DNA from: Clostridiales bacterium
GTDB taxonomy: Bacteria > Bacillota > Clostridia > Christensenellales > Aristaeellaceae
Length of the DNA: 5,855 nucleotides
NCBI GenBank assembly: GCA_019409045.1
Contig: DXVG01000049.1
Location: forward strand, 1 to 5,855
Direction of reading: 5' to 3'
This document shows positions 1-5,036 of the stretch, piece after piece. The notes under the pieces are model-generated. The model was not told where the DNA came from, made no database searches, and worked only from the letters and a program-made list of their open reading frames with translations. The position numbers were made by a program, and so were the translations under genes. How positions within the stretch are numbered: the stretch's first letter is position 1; each line of letters starts with the position of its first letter.

Positions 1-832
1 CGCGCTCGAGCGCGTGTTTTCCGCGCATGAGATCGACAGCGTGATCCACTTCGCCGGCCTGAAGGCGGTGGGCGAGTCCTGCGAAAAGCCTCTGGAGTAC
101 TACCGCAACAATCTGGACGGCATCATGTCGCTCATCAGCGCGATGCGCAGGCACGGGGCCAAGCGGTTCGTGTTCTCCTCCTCGGCGACGGTCTACCGCT
201 CCGACGCGGGCATGCCCGTGGACGAGGATTCGCCGCGGGGCTGCATCAACCCCTACGGCTGGACCAAGTTCATGGGCGAGCAGATACTGCGCGACGTGGC
301 AGCCGCCGACCCTGAATGGTCCGTGGTGCTGCTGCGCTACTTCAACCCCATCGGCGCGCACGAGAGCGGCAAGATCGGCGAGGACCCCAACGGCATCCCC
401 AACAACCTCATGCCTTACATCACGCAGACCGCCATGGGCCGCCGCGAGATGCTGCATGTGTTCGGAAACGACTATCCCACCCCCGACGGCACCGGCGTGC
501 GCGACTACATCCATGTGGTAGACCTTGCCGAGGGGCACGTCGCCGCCATCGAGTACGCCGCCGCCAACACGGGCTGCGAGGCGTTCAACCTCGGCACCGG
601 CGAGGGCTACAGCGTGCTGGACATCGTGCATGCGTTTGAGCGCGTCAACGGCGTGAAGGTGCCTTACGACATCGTCGGCCGCCGCGCGGGCGACCCGCCC
701 ACGGTGTTTGCCAAGGTGGGGAAGGCGCAGTCGCTTCTGCACTGGAAGGCGCAGCGCACGCTCGATCAGATGTGCGCCGATTCTTGGCGCTGGCAATCCA
801 ACAATCCCCAGGGATTTGCAAAGGAGAAATGA
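1..832 (+). CDS. galE: UDP-glucose 4-epimerase, C-terminal part (5' end outside window)
   Basis: GalE interconverts UDP-glucose and UDP-galactose with bound NAD in the cytoplasm (Leloir pathway, precursors for surface glycans). About 276 codons are visible, against 330-340 for the family. The frame is open to the window edge (codons ALER precede the GTG at 14), so that GTG is not the start, and the N-terminal GxxGxxG NAD fold lies upstream. Visible family landmarks are HFAGLKAVGES near the start, the SSSATVY serine/threonine block (176-196), the catalytic YxxxK pair (Tyr codon 254-256, Lys codon 266-268), the RYFNPIGAH substrate segment, PNNLMPYI, and GTGVRDYIHVVDLA. The residue after SSSATVY is Arg where Gly is usual, a mild oddity. 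The stop lies four bases before guaA and overlaps the guaA ribosome-binding region, so the two are probably co-transcribed. Identification is confident. Confidence 0.95.
   Translation, partial: ALERVFSAHEIDSVIHFAGLKAVGESCEKPLEYYRNNLDGIMSLISAMRRHGAKRFVFSSSATVYRSDAGMPVDEDSPRGCINPYGWTKFMGEQILRDVAAADPEWSVVLLRYFNPIGAHESGKIGEDPNGIPNNLMPYITQTAMGRREMLHVFGNDYPTPDGTGVRDYIHVVDLAEGHVAAIEYAAANTGCEAFNLGTGEGYSVLDIVHAFERVNGVKVPYDIVGRRAGDPPTVFAKVGKAQSLLHWKAQRTLDQMCADSWRWQSNNPQGFAKEK
821..828 (+). promoter_or_regulatory. Ribosome binding site of guaA
   Basis: AAGGAGAA lies just inside the 3' end of galE, with about ten bases between the GGAG core and the ATG at 837. It decides the guaA start: the frame is open upstream to 708, but residues encoded there are an arginine-rich shadow of galE with no GuaA similarity. 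The next ATG (849) would be too far from this site. Confidence 0.8.
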
Positions 833-836
833 ACTT

Positions 837-2132
837 ATGATCCAAAGCATGATCGCCATACTTGACCTGGGCGGCACGCAGAGCGCGCAGATCGCGCGCG
901 AGATACGCGCGCTGGGCGTCTACAGCGAGATCCACCCCCACGACATAGCGCCCGAGGCGCTCAGGGCGCTTCCCGGCGTGGCGGGCGTGATCCTCAACGG
1001 CGGCGAGAACCGCGTGGTGGACGGCGTCGCGGTCGAGGTCGACCCCGGCGTGTTCGATCTTGGCCTTCCCGTGCTCAGCGTGGACTACGCCTGCGAGGGC
1101 CACGCCTTCGACCTGCCCGCATGGCCGGAGGACGTGCGCGCAACGCTGGATGCGTTCATCGAGGGCCTCGGCGTCGAGCGCAACTGGAACATGGAAAACT
1201 TCATCCGCGACCAGGTGGAGCTGCTCAGGCGGCAGATCGGCGAGCGCAAGGTGCTGCTCGCGCTCTCCGGCGGCGTGGATTCCTCGGTGGTGGCGGCGCT
1301 GCTCCTCAAGGCCGTTGGCGATCAGCTCACCTGCGTACACGTCAACCACGGCCTCCTGCGCAAGGGCGAGCCCGAGCAGGTCGTGCGCGTGTTCCGGCAG
1401 CAGATGGGCGCGAACCTCATCTATGTGGACGCCGTGGACCGCTTCCTCGACAAGCTCGCCGGCGTAGCCGACCCCGAGCGCAAGCGCAAGATCATCGGCG
1501 CGGAGTTCATCCGCGTGTTCGAGGAGGAGGCGCGCAAGATCGAGGGCATCGAGCTGCTCGGTCAGGGCACCATCTACCCGGACATCATCGAAAGCGGCAC
1601 CAAGACCATGAAGGCGGTCAAGGCGCATCACAACGTCGGCGGCCTGCCGGACGATTTGAAGTTCGAGCTGGTCGAGCCGCTCAAGTTCCTGTTCAAGGAC
1701 GAGGTGCGCATGGTCGGCAAGGCGCTGGGCCTCCCGGACGAGATGGTCTACCGCCAGCCGTTCCCCGGCCCCGGCCTGGGCGTGCGCTGCCTGGGCGCGA
1801 TCACGCGCGAGCGACTGGAGATCGTGCGCGAAAGCGATGCGATCCTGCGCGAGGAATTCCAGACCGCGGGCCTGGCCGGCAAGGTCTGGCAGTACTTCAC
1901 CGCCGTGCCGGATTTCAAGTCCGTGGGCGTGCGCGACCACGCGCGCTGCCTCGAATACCCGGTGATCCTGCGCGCGGTCAACACCGTGGACGCCATGACC
2001 GCCACCGTGGAGCAGGTGCCCTGGCCGGTGCTTGCCAGGATTACCGAGCGCATACTCGCCGAGGTCAAGGGCTGCAACCGCGTCCTCTACGATCTCTCGC
2101 CCAAGCCCGTGGCCACGATCGAATGGGAGTAA
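837..2132 (+). CDS. guaA: GMP synthase with degenerate, shortened glutaminase domain
   Basis: GuaA converts XMP to GMP using ATP and ammonia, normally released from glutamine by its N-terminal class I amidotransferase domain. This protein is 431 residues; the family is usually about 510-525. Residues 1-85 still align with the start of the amidotransferase fold (IAILDLGG, then ILNGGENRV where ILSGGP is usual). The nucleophile elbow (typically GICYG) reads SVDYA here, with Asp83 in place of Cys. Roughly 85-95 residues that should carry the His and Glu of the triad are absent, and the sequence resumes at LDAFIEGLGVERNWNMENF. The ATP pyrophosphatase domain is intact: PP-loop SGGVDSS (144-150), GQGTIYPDIIESG (242-254), HHNVGGLP (264-271). 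The dimerisation domain is also intact: RQPFPGPGLGVRCLG (306-320) and the terminal KPVATIEWE. It is therefore expected to be a working synthetase that needs free ammonia or a separate glutaminase subunit, as in archaeal split GuaA. The ATG at 837 fits the ribosome binding site. Synthetase identity is certain; loss of glutaminase is read directly; the ammonia source is inferred. Confidence 0.95.
   Translation: MIQSMIAILDLGGTQSAQIAREIRALGVYSEIHPHDIAPEALRALPGVAGVILNGGENRVVDGVAVEVDPGVFDLGLPVLSVDYACEGHAFDLPAWPEDVRATLDAFIEGLGVERNWNMENFIRDQVELLRRQIGERKVLLALSGGVDSSVVAALLLKAVGDQLTCVHVNHGLLRKGEPEQVVRVFRQQMGANLIYVDAVDRFLDKLAGVADPERKRKIIGAEFIRVFEEEARKIEGIELLGQGTIYPDIIESGTKTMKAVKAHHNVGGLPDDLKFELVEPLKFLFKDEVRMVGKALGLPDEMVYRQPFPGPGLGVRCLGAITRERLEIVRESDAILREEFQTAGLAGKVWQYFTAVPDFKSVGVRDHARCLEYPVILRAVNTVDAMTATVEQVPWPVLARITERILAEVKGCNRVLYDLSPKPVATIEWE
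2120..2132 (+). repeat. Putative integration site copy (att) at the guaA 3' end
   Basis: CGAATGGGAGTAA covers the last codons and stop of guaA. It recurs with one mismatch at 2991-3003 inside the AT-rich island. The 3' end of guaA is an established insertion hotspot for bacterial genomic islands, and such integrases regenerate the gene end. Which junction (attL or attR) this represents is inference. Confidence 0.5.
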
Positions 2133-2172
2133 GCGATCAACAGAAGTTTAGCTGGAGGCGAGGCAATGACCA

Positions 2173-2204
2173 GCAGGAGGGCGCTACATGGAACGCCCTC
2201 CTGC
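2173..2204 (+). terminator. Hairpin downstream of guaA, possible terminator with displaced T-tract
   Basis: GCAGGAGGGCG (2173-2183) and CGCCCTCCTGC (2194-2204) form a perfect 11-bp GC-rich stem with a ten-base loop, 40 bases after the guaA stop. No T-run follows directly. The first one, six T at 2225-2230, comes 20 bases later, after the composition has turned AT-rich. It could be the guaA terminator whose tail was separated or replaced when the island arrived, or an element-borne hairpin. Confidence 0.5.
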
Positions 2205-2211
2205 ACTATAC

Positions 2212-2240
2212 TTGTCATCGGGTCTTTTTTCTGTTACAAT
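2212..2240 (+). promoter_or_regulatory. Sigma-A type promoter for the TudS-like gene
   Basis: TTGTCA (2212-2217) and TACAAT (2235-2240) are separated by exactly 17 bases, each one mismatch from consensus. A TG at 2232-2233 supplies an extended -10. Transcription would start near 2247, about 27 bases before the ATG at 2274. The six-T run lies within the spacer. It gives the island gene its own transcription, independent of guaA. Confidence 0.7.
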
Positions 2241-2273
2241 CAGTTTGCCAAATCTGCATTGTGAGGGTGTAAT

Positions 2274-2819
2274 ATGTTTGATGATGGAAGAAGTAAAAAA
2301 GTTGTCTTCATTGCACATTGCCTTTTGAATCAAAACTCTATTTCTGACGGAACGGCAGTGTATCCGGCAGCATTCAAAGATGTTGTTGGTTTTTTCTTAG
2401 ATGCAGATGTTGGCATTGTTCAAATGCCTTGTCCGGAGCTTTGCTGTTTGGGGCTTGATAGAGGAAATATCTATGGAGCAGACACTCCTGTTGTGATAGA
2501 GAATACCCGTATCCGTGCGGAGATGAAAAAAGATATTCCAAATGCGCAATTAGACCGATTAGCCGATCATGTAGTTTATCAAATATTTGAATACATTAAG
2601 TCTGGCTTTCAAGTCGTTGGCATTATTGGTGCAAACCGTTCTCCAAATTGTGGCGTAGACACGACATCTGACAATAATGCAGAGATTAGTGGGATGGGAC
2701 TTTTTGTAGAGAAAATCTCTTTCCGCCTCTTGGAGAAAAAGATTTCCATTCCTATGATAGGTGTAAAAGGAATGGACAATCTACAAGAAAAACTTCAACA
2801 GCTAATACTTATGGCATAG
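2274..2819 (+). CDS. TudS-related putative desulfidase (CD3072-like, DUF523-related)
   Basis: The product is a soluble 181-residue protein without signal peptide or membrane segment. Three conserved-looking cysteine clusters stand out: AHCLLNQN (His15, Cys16), MPCPELCCLGLDRG (Cys53, Cys57, Cys58) and GANRSPNCGVDTT (Cys126). This arrangement matches proteins related to TudS, the thiouracil desulfidase whose cysteines hold a [4Fe-4S] cluster that removes sulfur from thiolated bases. By analogy it may desulfurate a thio-compound, but its substrate cannot be read from sequence. The start follows a weak GAGGG site (2263-2267) and the promoter at 2212-2240. GC content is far below guaA and galE, which points to transfer. 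The next gene on the same strand is the DpnI orthologue 460 bases away, too far for a tight operon. Family confidence is moderate; function is inferred. Confidence 0.75.
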   Translation: MFDDGRSKKVVFIAHCLLNQNSISDGTAVYPAAFKDVVGFFLDADVGIVQMPCPELCCLGLDRGNIYGADTPVVIENTRIRAEMKKDIPNAQLDRLADHVVYQIFEYIKSGFQVVGIIGANRSPNCGVDTTSDNNAEISGMGLFVEKISFRLLEKKISIPMIGVKGMDNLQEKLQQLILMA

Positions 2820-2861
2820 TAGTACACATTATAATGCTCAAAAAGTCCAGCTGTACTTCTA
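2817..2861. repeat. Inverted repeat after the TudS-like gene
   Basis: TAGTAGTACA (2817-2826, starting on the stop codon) pairs with TGTACTTCTA (2852-2861) at nine of ten positions across a 25-base loop. The loop and right arm also contain a near-palindrome around CAGCTG (2844-2857). No T-run follows, so it is a weak terminator candidate; a protein-binding site is equally possible. Confidence 0.35.
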
Positions 2862-2870
2862 CACCTTTAG

Positions 2871-2889
2871 TGATACTATTTTGATACTA
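2871..2889 (+). repeat. Tandem TGATACTA repeat
   Basis: TGATACTA occurs at 2871-2878 and 2882-2889, an 11-base period. A further TGATAC lies at 3026-3031, on the other side of the putative att copy. Short repeats flanking a recombination core can be arm-type integrase or directionality-factor sites; that role is speculative here. Confidence 0.4.
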
Positions 2890-2990
2890 AGAAAATGATT
2901 TACCCCAAATAACGGGTGGAGTATTAACATATTTGCGAAAGTTTTTCCGTGAAATCACCTCAAATACACCCTACTATAATCTGAATTTAC

Positions 2991-3003
2991 CGAGTGGGAG
3001 TAA
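2991..3003 (+). repeat. Near-copy of the guaA 3' end (putative att site) inside the island
   Basis: CGAGTGGGAGTAA matches the guaA terminus at 2120-2132 in 12 of 13 bases. The difference (GAG for GAA) is synonymous if read as the GuaA ending E-W-E-stop, which is what a junction derived from another guaA allele would look like. It lies 871 bases from the first copy and brackets the TudS-like gene. No GuaA coding sequence precedes it. Confidence 0.5.
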
Positions 3004-3068
3004 ATTAAAAAACGCTGAACGCCCTTGATACGAGCGGCTTTTCGGGCCTTTAAAACCATCGTTGGTAA

Positions 3069-3293
3069 GATTTTGATAGCATTGCGTTTGAACACAAATA
3101 TGTGGTATCCCCCAAAAAAATGGTGCCACAGGAATTTGAAGTTGAAGCAGAGAACATGGAGCGGCGTAAGAAACGGCAGAAGAAACCATAGCAAAGGGAA
3201 ATGCGTGCAAGAGACTGGAAATCTCTTATGAACAAACAAGTCTATGCCGAAAGTCACGACGGAAAAGAAACGGTGGATTGGTATGAATTTTGA
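3069..3293 (+). pseudogene. Possible coding remnant upstream of, and overlapping, the dpnI orthologue
   Basis: After a TAA at 3066-3068 one frame stays open to 3293 except for a single TAG at 3189-3191. The first part ends in a charged segment (NMERRKKRQKKP). The second part, which could start at ATG 3201, ends in KETVDWYEF. Its TGA (3291-3293) overlaps the ATG of the nuclease gene (3283), an arrangement typical of translationally coupled genes. I do not recognise the family. It may be the worn 3' end of a gene that once preceded dpnI in an operon, or a 30-codon small ORF (3201-3293), or chance. Confidence 0.3.
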
Positions 3294-4053
3294 ATTTGAT
3301 ACGAGATTAGTCACACAATACCGAAGGGGCTCGCAGAGAATTCGAGTAATGAGCGAAAGATGGGTAGAGGACAGTGTTTTCTGTCCGCGGTGCGGCAATC
3401 CGCGCATCAAAAAATTGGATAACAATCGGCCTGTCGCTGATTTTCAGTGCGATGGCTGCGGAGAAATCTTCGAGCTGAAAAGCAAAAAGGGTAGAATTGG
3501 CAATAAAATTGCTGACGGCGCATACTCAACCATGATTGAGAGAATTACAAGCGCAACCAATCCGGATTTGTTTGTCTTGTCTTATTCTGAGCAGCTCAGC
3601 GTTACAAATATGTTTGTAATTCCCAAATTCCTATTTGTACCCCTGATTATTGAAAGGCGGAAACCGTTGGGAAAAAATGCTCGAAGAGCAGGTTGGGTTG
3701 GTTGCAATATAATTATTCAAGACATTCCTTCGCAAGGGAGAATAGATATAATTAAAAATCAAAGAATGCTGAATATTGATGATGTGGTTCAGATGTATAG
3801 ACATATCGAGAAGTTACAGACAAATAACATTGAAAACCGAGGGTGGCTATTCGATGTTTTGAGCTGTGTAAATAAGATTCCATCCGCGGATTTTACACTC
3901 GGCGAGGTCTACGCATATGTAGAAGTCTTGCAGCAAAAATACATAAGCAATCACAATGTCGAAGCAAAAATCCGTCAGCAACTACAAGTTTTGAGGGACA
4001 AAGGCTTTATCGAATTTGTCGAGCGAGGACGGTATAGAAAGATCATGCTATAA
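3283..4053 (+). CDS. dpnC: DpnI-type restriction endonuclease cutting adenine-methylated GATC
   Basis: The product is a 256-residue orthologue of pneumococcal DpnI (254 residues), a Type IIM enzyme that cleaves G-m6A-TC and spares unmethylated DNA. The N-terminal PD-(D/E)xK nuclease domain is intact: NNRPVADF places Asp53, and FELKSKKG gives Glu64 and Lys66, the same numbering as the DpnI catalytic residues. A zinc-binding knuckle is formed by Cys34/Cys37 and Cys56/Cys59. KPLGKNARRAGWVGCN (127-142) includes a Trp138 matching DpnI. The C-terminal winged-helix methyl-DNA reader spans about 183-256 (NRGWLFDVLSCVNKI, then KIRQQLQVLRDKGFIEF and GRYRKI). The start is ATG 3283 after a GGTGG site, not the ATG at 3244, because DpnI similarity begins exactly here. 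No methylase is needed or present; the enzyme acts alone against Dam-methylated incoming DNA. AT-rich, with a terminator 70 bases downstream. The dpnD partner gene of S. pneumoniae is not found here. Confidence 0.95.
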   Translation: MNFEFDTRLVTQYRRGSQRIRVMSERWVEDSVFCPRCGNPRIKKLDNNRPVADFQCDGCGEIFELKSKKGRIGNKIADGAYSTMIERITSATNPDLFVLSYSEQLSVTNMFVIPKFLFVPLIIERRKPLGKNARRAGWVGCNIIIQDIPSQGRIDIIKNQRMLNIDDVVQMYRHIEKLQTNNIENRGWLFDVLSCVNKIPSADFTLGEVYAYVEVLQQKYISNHNVEAKIRQQLQVLRDKGFIEFVERGRYRKIML

Positions 4054-4123
4054 AAGTACTTCGCGTTGGGAGTGACGACACATTGACTTGCGGAGCGATC
4101 AGAAACAACAAACCACATTACAA

Positions 4124-4165
4124 CGCCCCTGGCCGTGGAACACGGCTGAGGGCGCTTTTATCTTT
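4124..4165 (+). terminator. Rho-independent terminator closing the island
   Basis: CGCCCCTGGCCGTG (4124-4137) pairs with CACGGCTGAGGGCG (4141-4154) around a GAA triloop. One mismatch and two G-U wobbles interrupt the stem, and CTTTTATCTTT follows. It terminates + strand transcription from the dpnI orthologue. It also lies 20 bases beyond the cat stop on the other strand, so the hairpin may serve both convergent genes, though the T-tract favours +. Its GC-rich stem resembles the host arms, so it may be a host terminator displaced from guaA (inference). Confidence 0.75.
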
Positions 4166-4173
4166 CTCCGGCT

Positions 4174-4797
4174 CTATGCGGGGAACCGATCGATCATTGC
4201 CTGCAGCGTTTCCACAAACTTCCCGACGTGGTATCCGTCGCATACGGCGTGATGCACTTGGATGGAAAGGGGGATCAAACGCTTTGCGCCATCCTCGAAG
4301 TATTTTCCCAGGGTGAACACCGGAAGGAGGTACTTCCCCTCGTCGAAAACGTTGATGTTGAAGGAGGTGAATGTGAACCAGGGGATCATGGAAATATCAA
4401 AGGAGTTTGGCGGCCTGTCAGGTTTTGGGGCGTATCGCACGGAGGATGAGAACCTTTCCACATCTTCCTCATACGCGCGCAGGAATTCATGGTAGTCCGC
4501 GTGAAATTCGGTCCATATGGCGGAGAAGTTTTTATTTTCCTCATTGAAAATGGTATAGGCGGGGTGCATATCGTCGTATATGCCAACCCCCTTGTCTGTA
4601 AGAGCGGTGCGAAATTCAGGCATCCGGTTTACCGCTTTGGTCAGGAGCCAGATCAATGTGGGATAAAGCCGCGCGCCTTTAAGATTGGTTATATCGAGGT
4701 TGACGGTCGGGGAATAGGTGCAGACAACCTCGCCTATGAAGTGCTCGTAGAACTCTCTGCGCTCCCAGGTTTGAAGATCAATCAAATGAAACGACAT
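4174..4797 (-). CDS. cat: Class A chloramphenicol O-acetyltransferase
   Basis: The product is a 207-residue cytoplasmic enzyme, normal length for class A CAT trimers, which inactivate chloramphenicol with acetyl-CoA. It most resembles the clostridial catP/catD type: N-terminal WERREFYEHF, CTYSPTVNLDIT, EFRTALTDKGVGIYD, SMIPWFTFTSFNIN (Ser145 is probably the transition-state serine), and the hallmark HHAVCDGYH (182-190). In that motif the second His (183) is the general base and Asp187 the structural aspartate. The start ATG at 4795-4797 follows a perfect AGGAGG five bases upstream. The open frame extends far upstream through thrS in another phase, but that part is a shadow. Composition is intermediate between the AT-rich island and GC-rich thrS, so horizontal acquisition is plausible. 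It is convergent with the dpnI orthologue. Related proteins can lack chloramphenicol activity, so resistance is likely, not proven. Confidence 0.93.
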   Translation of the reverse strand: MSFHLIDLQTWERREFYEHFIGEVVCTYSPTVNLDITNLKGARLYPTLIWLLTKAVNRMPEFRTALTDKGVGIYDDMHPAYTIFNEENKNFSAIWTEFHADYHEFLRAYEEDVERFSSSVRYAPKPDRPPNSFDISMIPWFTFTSFNINVFDEGKYLLPVFTLGKYFEDGAKRLIPLSIQVHHAVCDGYHVGKFVETLQAMIDRFPA

Positions 4798-4802
4798 GGC
4801 GT

Positions 4803-4808
4803 CCTCCT
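4803..4808 (-). promoter_or_regulatory. Perfect Shine-Dalgarno of cat, preceded by a second similar site
   Basis: On the minus strand TTTAAGGAGGACGCC directly precedes the ATG, giving AGGAGG with a five-base spacer. About 13 bases further upstream a similar GTAAGGAGAC (near 4815-4825) occurs. The TAA contained in the proximal site would end a short open frame (ending GKGKETNI). Such a layout recalls leader-peptide control of Gram-positive cat genes, but no convincing leader start with its own spacing is visible. Confidence 0.6.
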
Positions 4809-4872
4809 TAAATGTTAGTCTCCTTACCTTTGCCCTCGTCCACTTTAAGGCGAACTTCCCCGTTTGTGGCAA

Positions 4873-4908
4873 GAGAGCCAACTGATCCCGCCCGGTCAGT
4901 TGGCTCTC
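4873..4908. repeat. Perfect 13-bp inverted repeat between thrS and cat
   Basis: GAGAGCCAACTGA (4873-4885) and TCAGTTGGCTCTC (4896-4908) are exact complements around a ten-base loop. The hairpin sits about 130 bases past the thrS stop and about 75 bases before the cat start, both on the minus strand. Neither side has a real T-tract (TTGCC on the minus side, GATTTG on the plus side). It could be a thrS terminator of weak design, an attenuator ahead of cat, or an operator-like site. Confidence 0.6.
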
Positions 4909-5036
4909 GATTTGCGCGGGGCCCTGGCGTGCTGCTCTCCATCGACTGCACCGCATGCAGCATGTCGAGATCAACGCCGCGCTGTCCCGCGATGATGGGA
5001 CGGCCACCGCAGCGCGTATGCCGGCGCCTTGCCGCG

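Larger units (their letters stand above)
2820..3282. other. Decayed AT-rich intergenic stretch between the two island genes
   Basis: No complete gene is seen here. The stretch holds an inverted repeat, a tandem TGATACTA repeat, a TATAAT hexamer at 2975-2980 without a convincing -35, a near-copy of the guaA 3' end (2991-3003), and short open frames that look like worn coding remnants. Together this resembles the junction of two former elements whose mobility genes were lost. Longer open frames on the minus strand across 2955-3425 run antisense into the dpnI orthologue and are not credible genes. Confidence 0.5.
2205..4090. mobile_element. AT-rich acquired island between guaA and the cat/thrS arm
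   Basis: Base composition drops sharply after the hairpin at 2173-2204 and stays AT-rich until just before the hairpin at 4124-4154. GC-rich housekeeping genes lie on both sides. GATC is common to the left (about 21 sites in 1-2140) and nearly absent here (seen near 2564 and 4040). Cargo is a TudS-like gene and a dpnI orthologue, both +. A near-copy of the guaA 3' end at 2991-3003 suggests at least one integration event, and the part to its right may be a second unit. No integrase, relaxase or transposase is present, so this is a remnant or a minimal cargo island. Both boundaries are approximate. Confidence 0.6.

Noticed and set aside
708..836. Extended N-terminus for guaA
   Set aside because: The 43 extra residues are an out-of-phase reading of galE with no GuaA similarity, and the ribosome binding site at 821-828 serves the ATG at 837.
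645..1940. 431-residue open frame on the minus strand
   Set aside because: Antisense shadow of guaA and the end of galE, caused by high GC at third codon positions; no recognisable domain.
1121..2272. 383-residue open frame on the plus strand
   Set aside because: Out-of-phase reading of guaA, extremely Arg/Gly-rich, running through the downstream hairpin and promoter.
3244..3282. Upstream ATG for the dpnI orthologue
   Set aside because: The 13 extra residues are not shared with DpnI; starting at 3283 gives identical catalytic numbering and overlaps the upstream frame naturally.
2820..3282. CRISPR array or tRNA in the gene-free stretch
   Set aside because: No regularly spaced repeats beyond the two TGATACTA copies, and no cloverleaf with a T-loop-like segment could be traced.
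2955..3425. 156-residue minus-strand open frame
   Set aside because: Runs antisense across the dpnI start and the intergenic remnants; no ribosome binding site or domain recognised.
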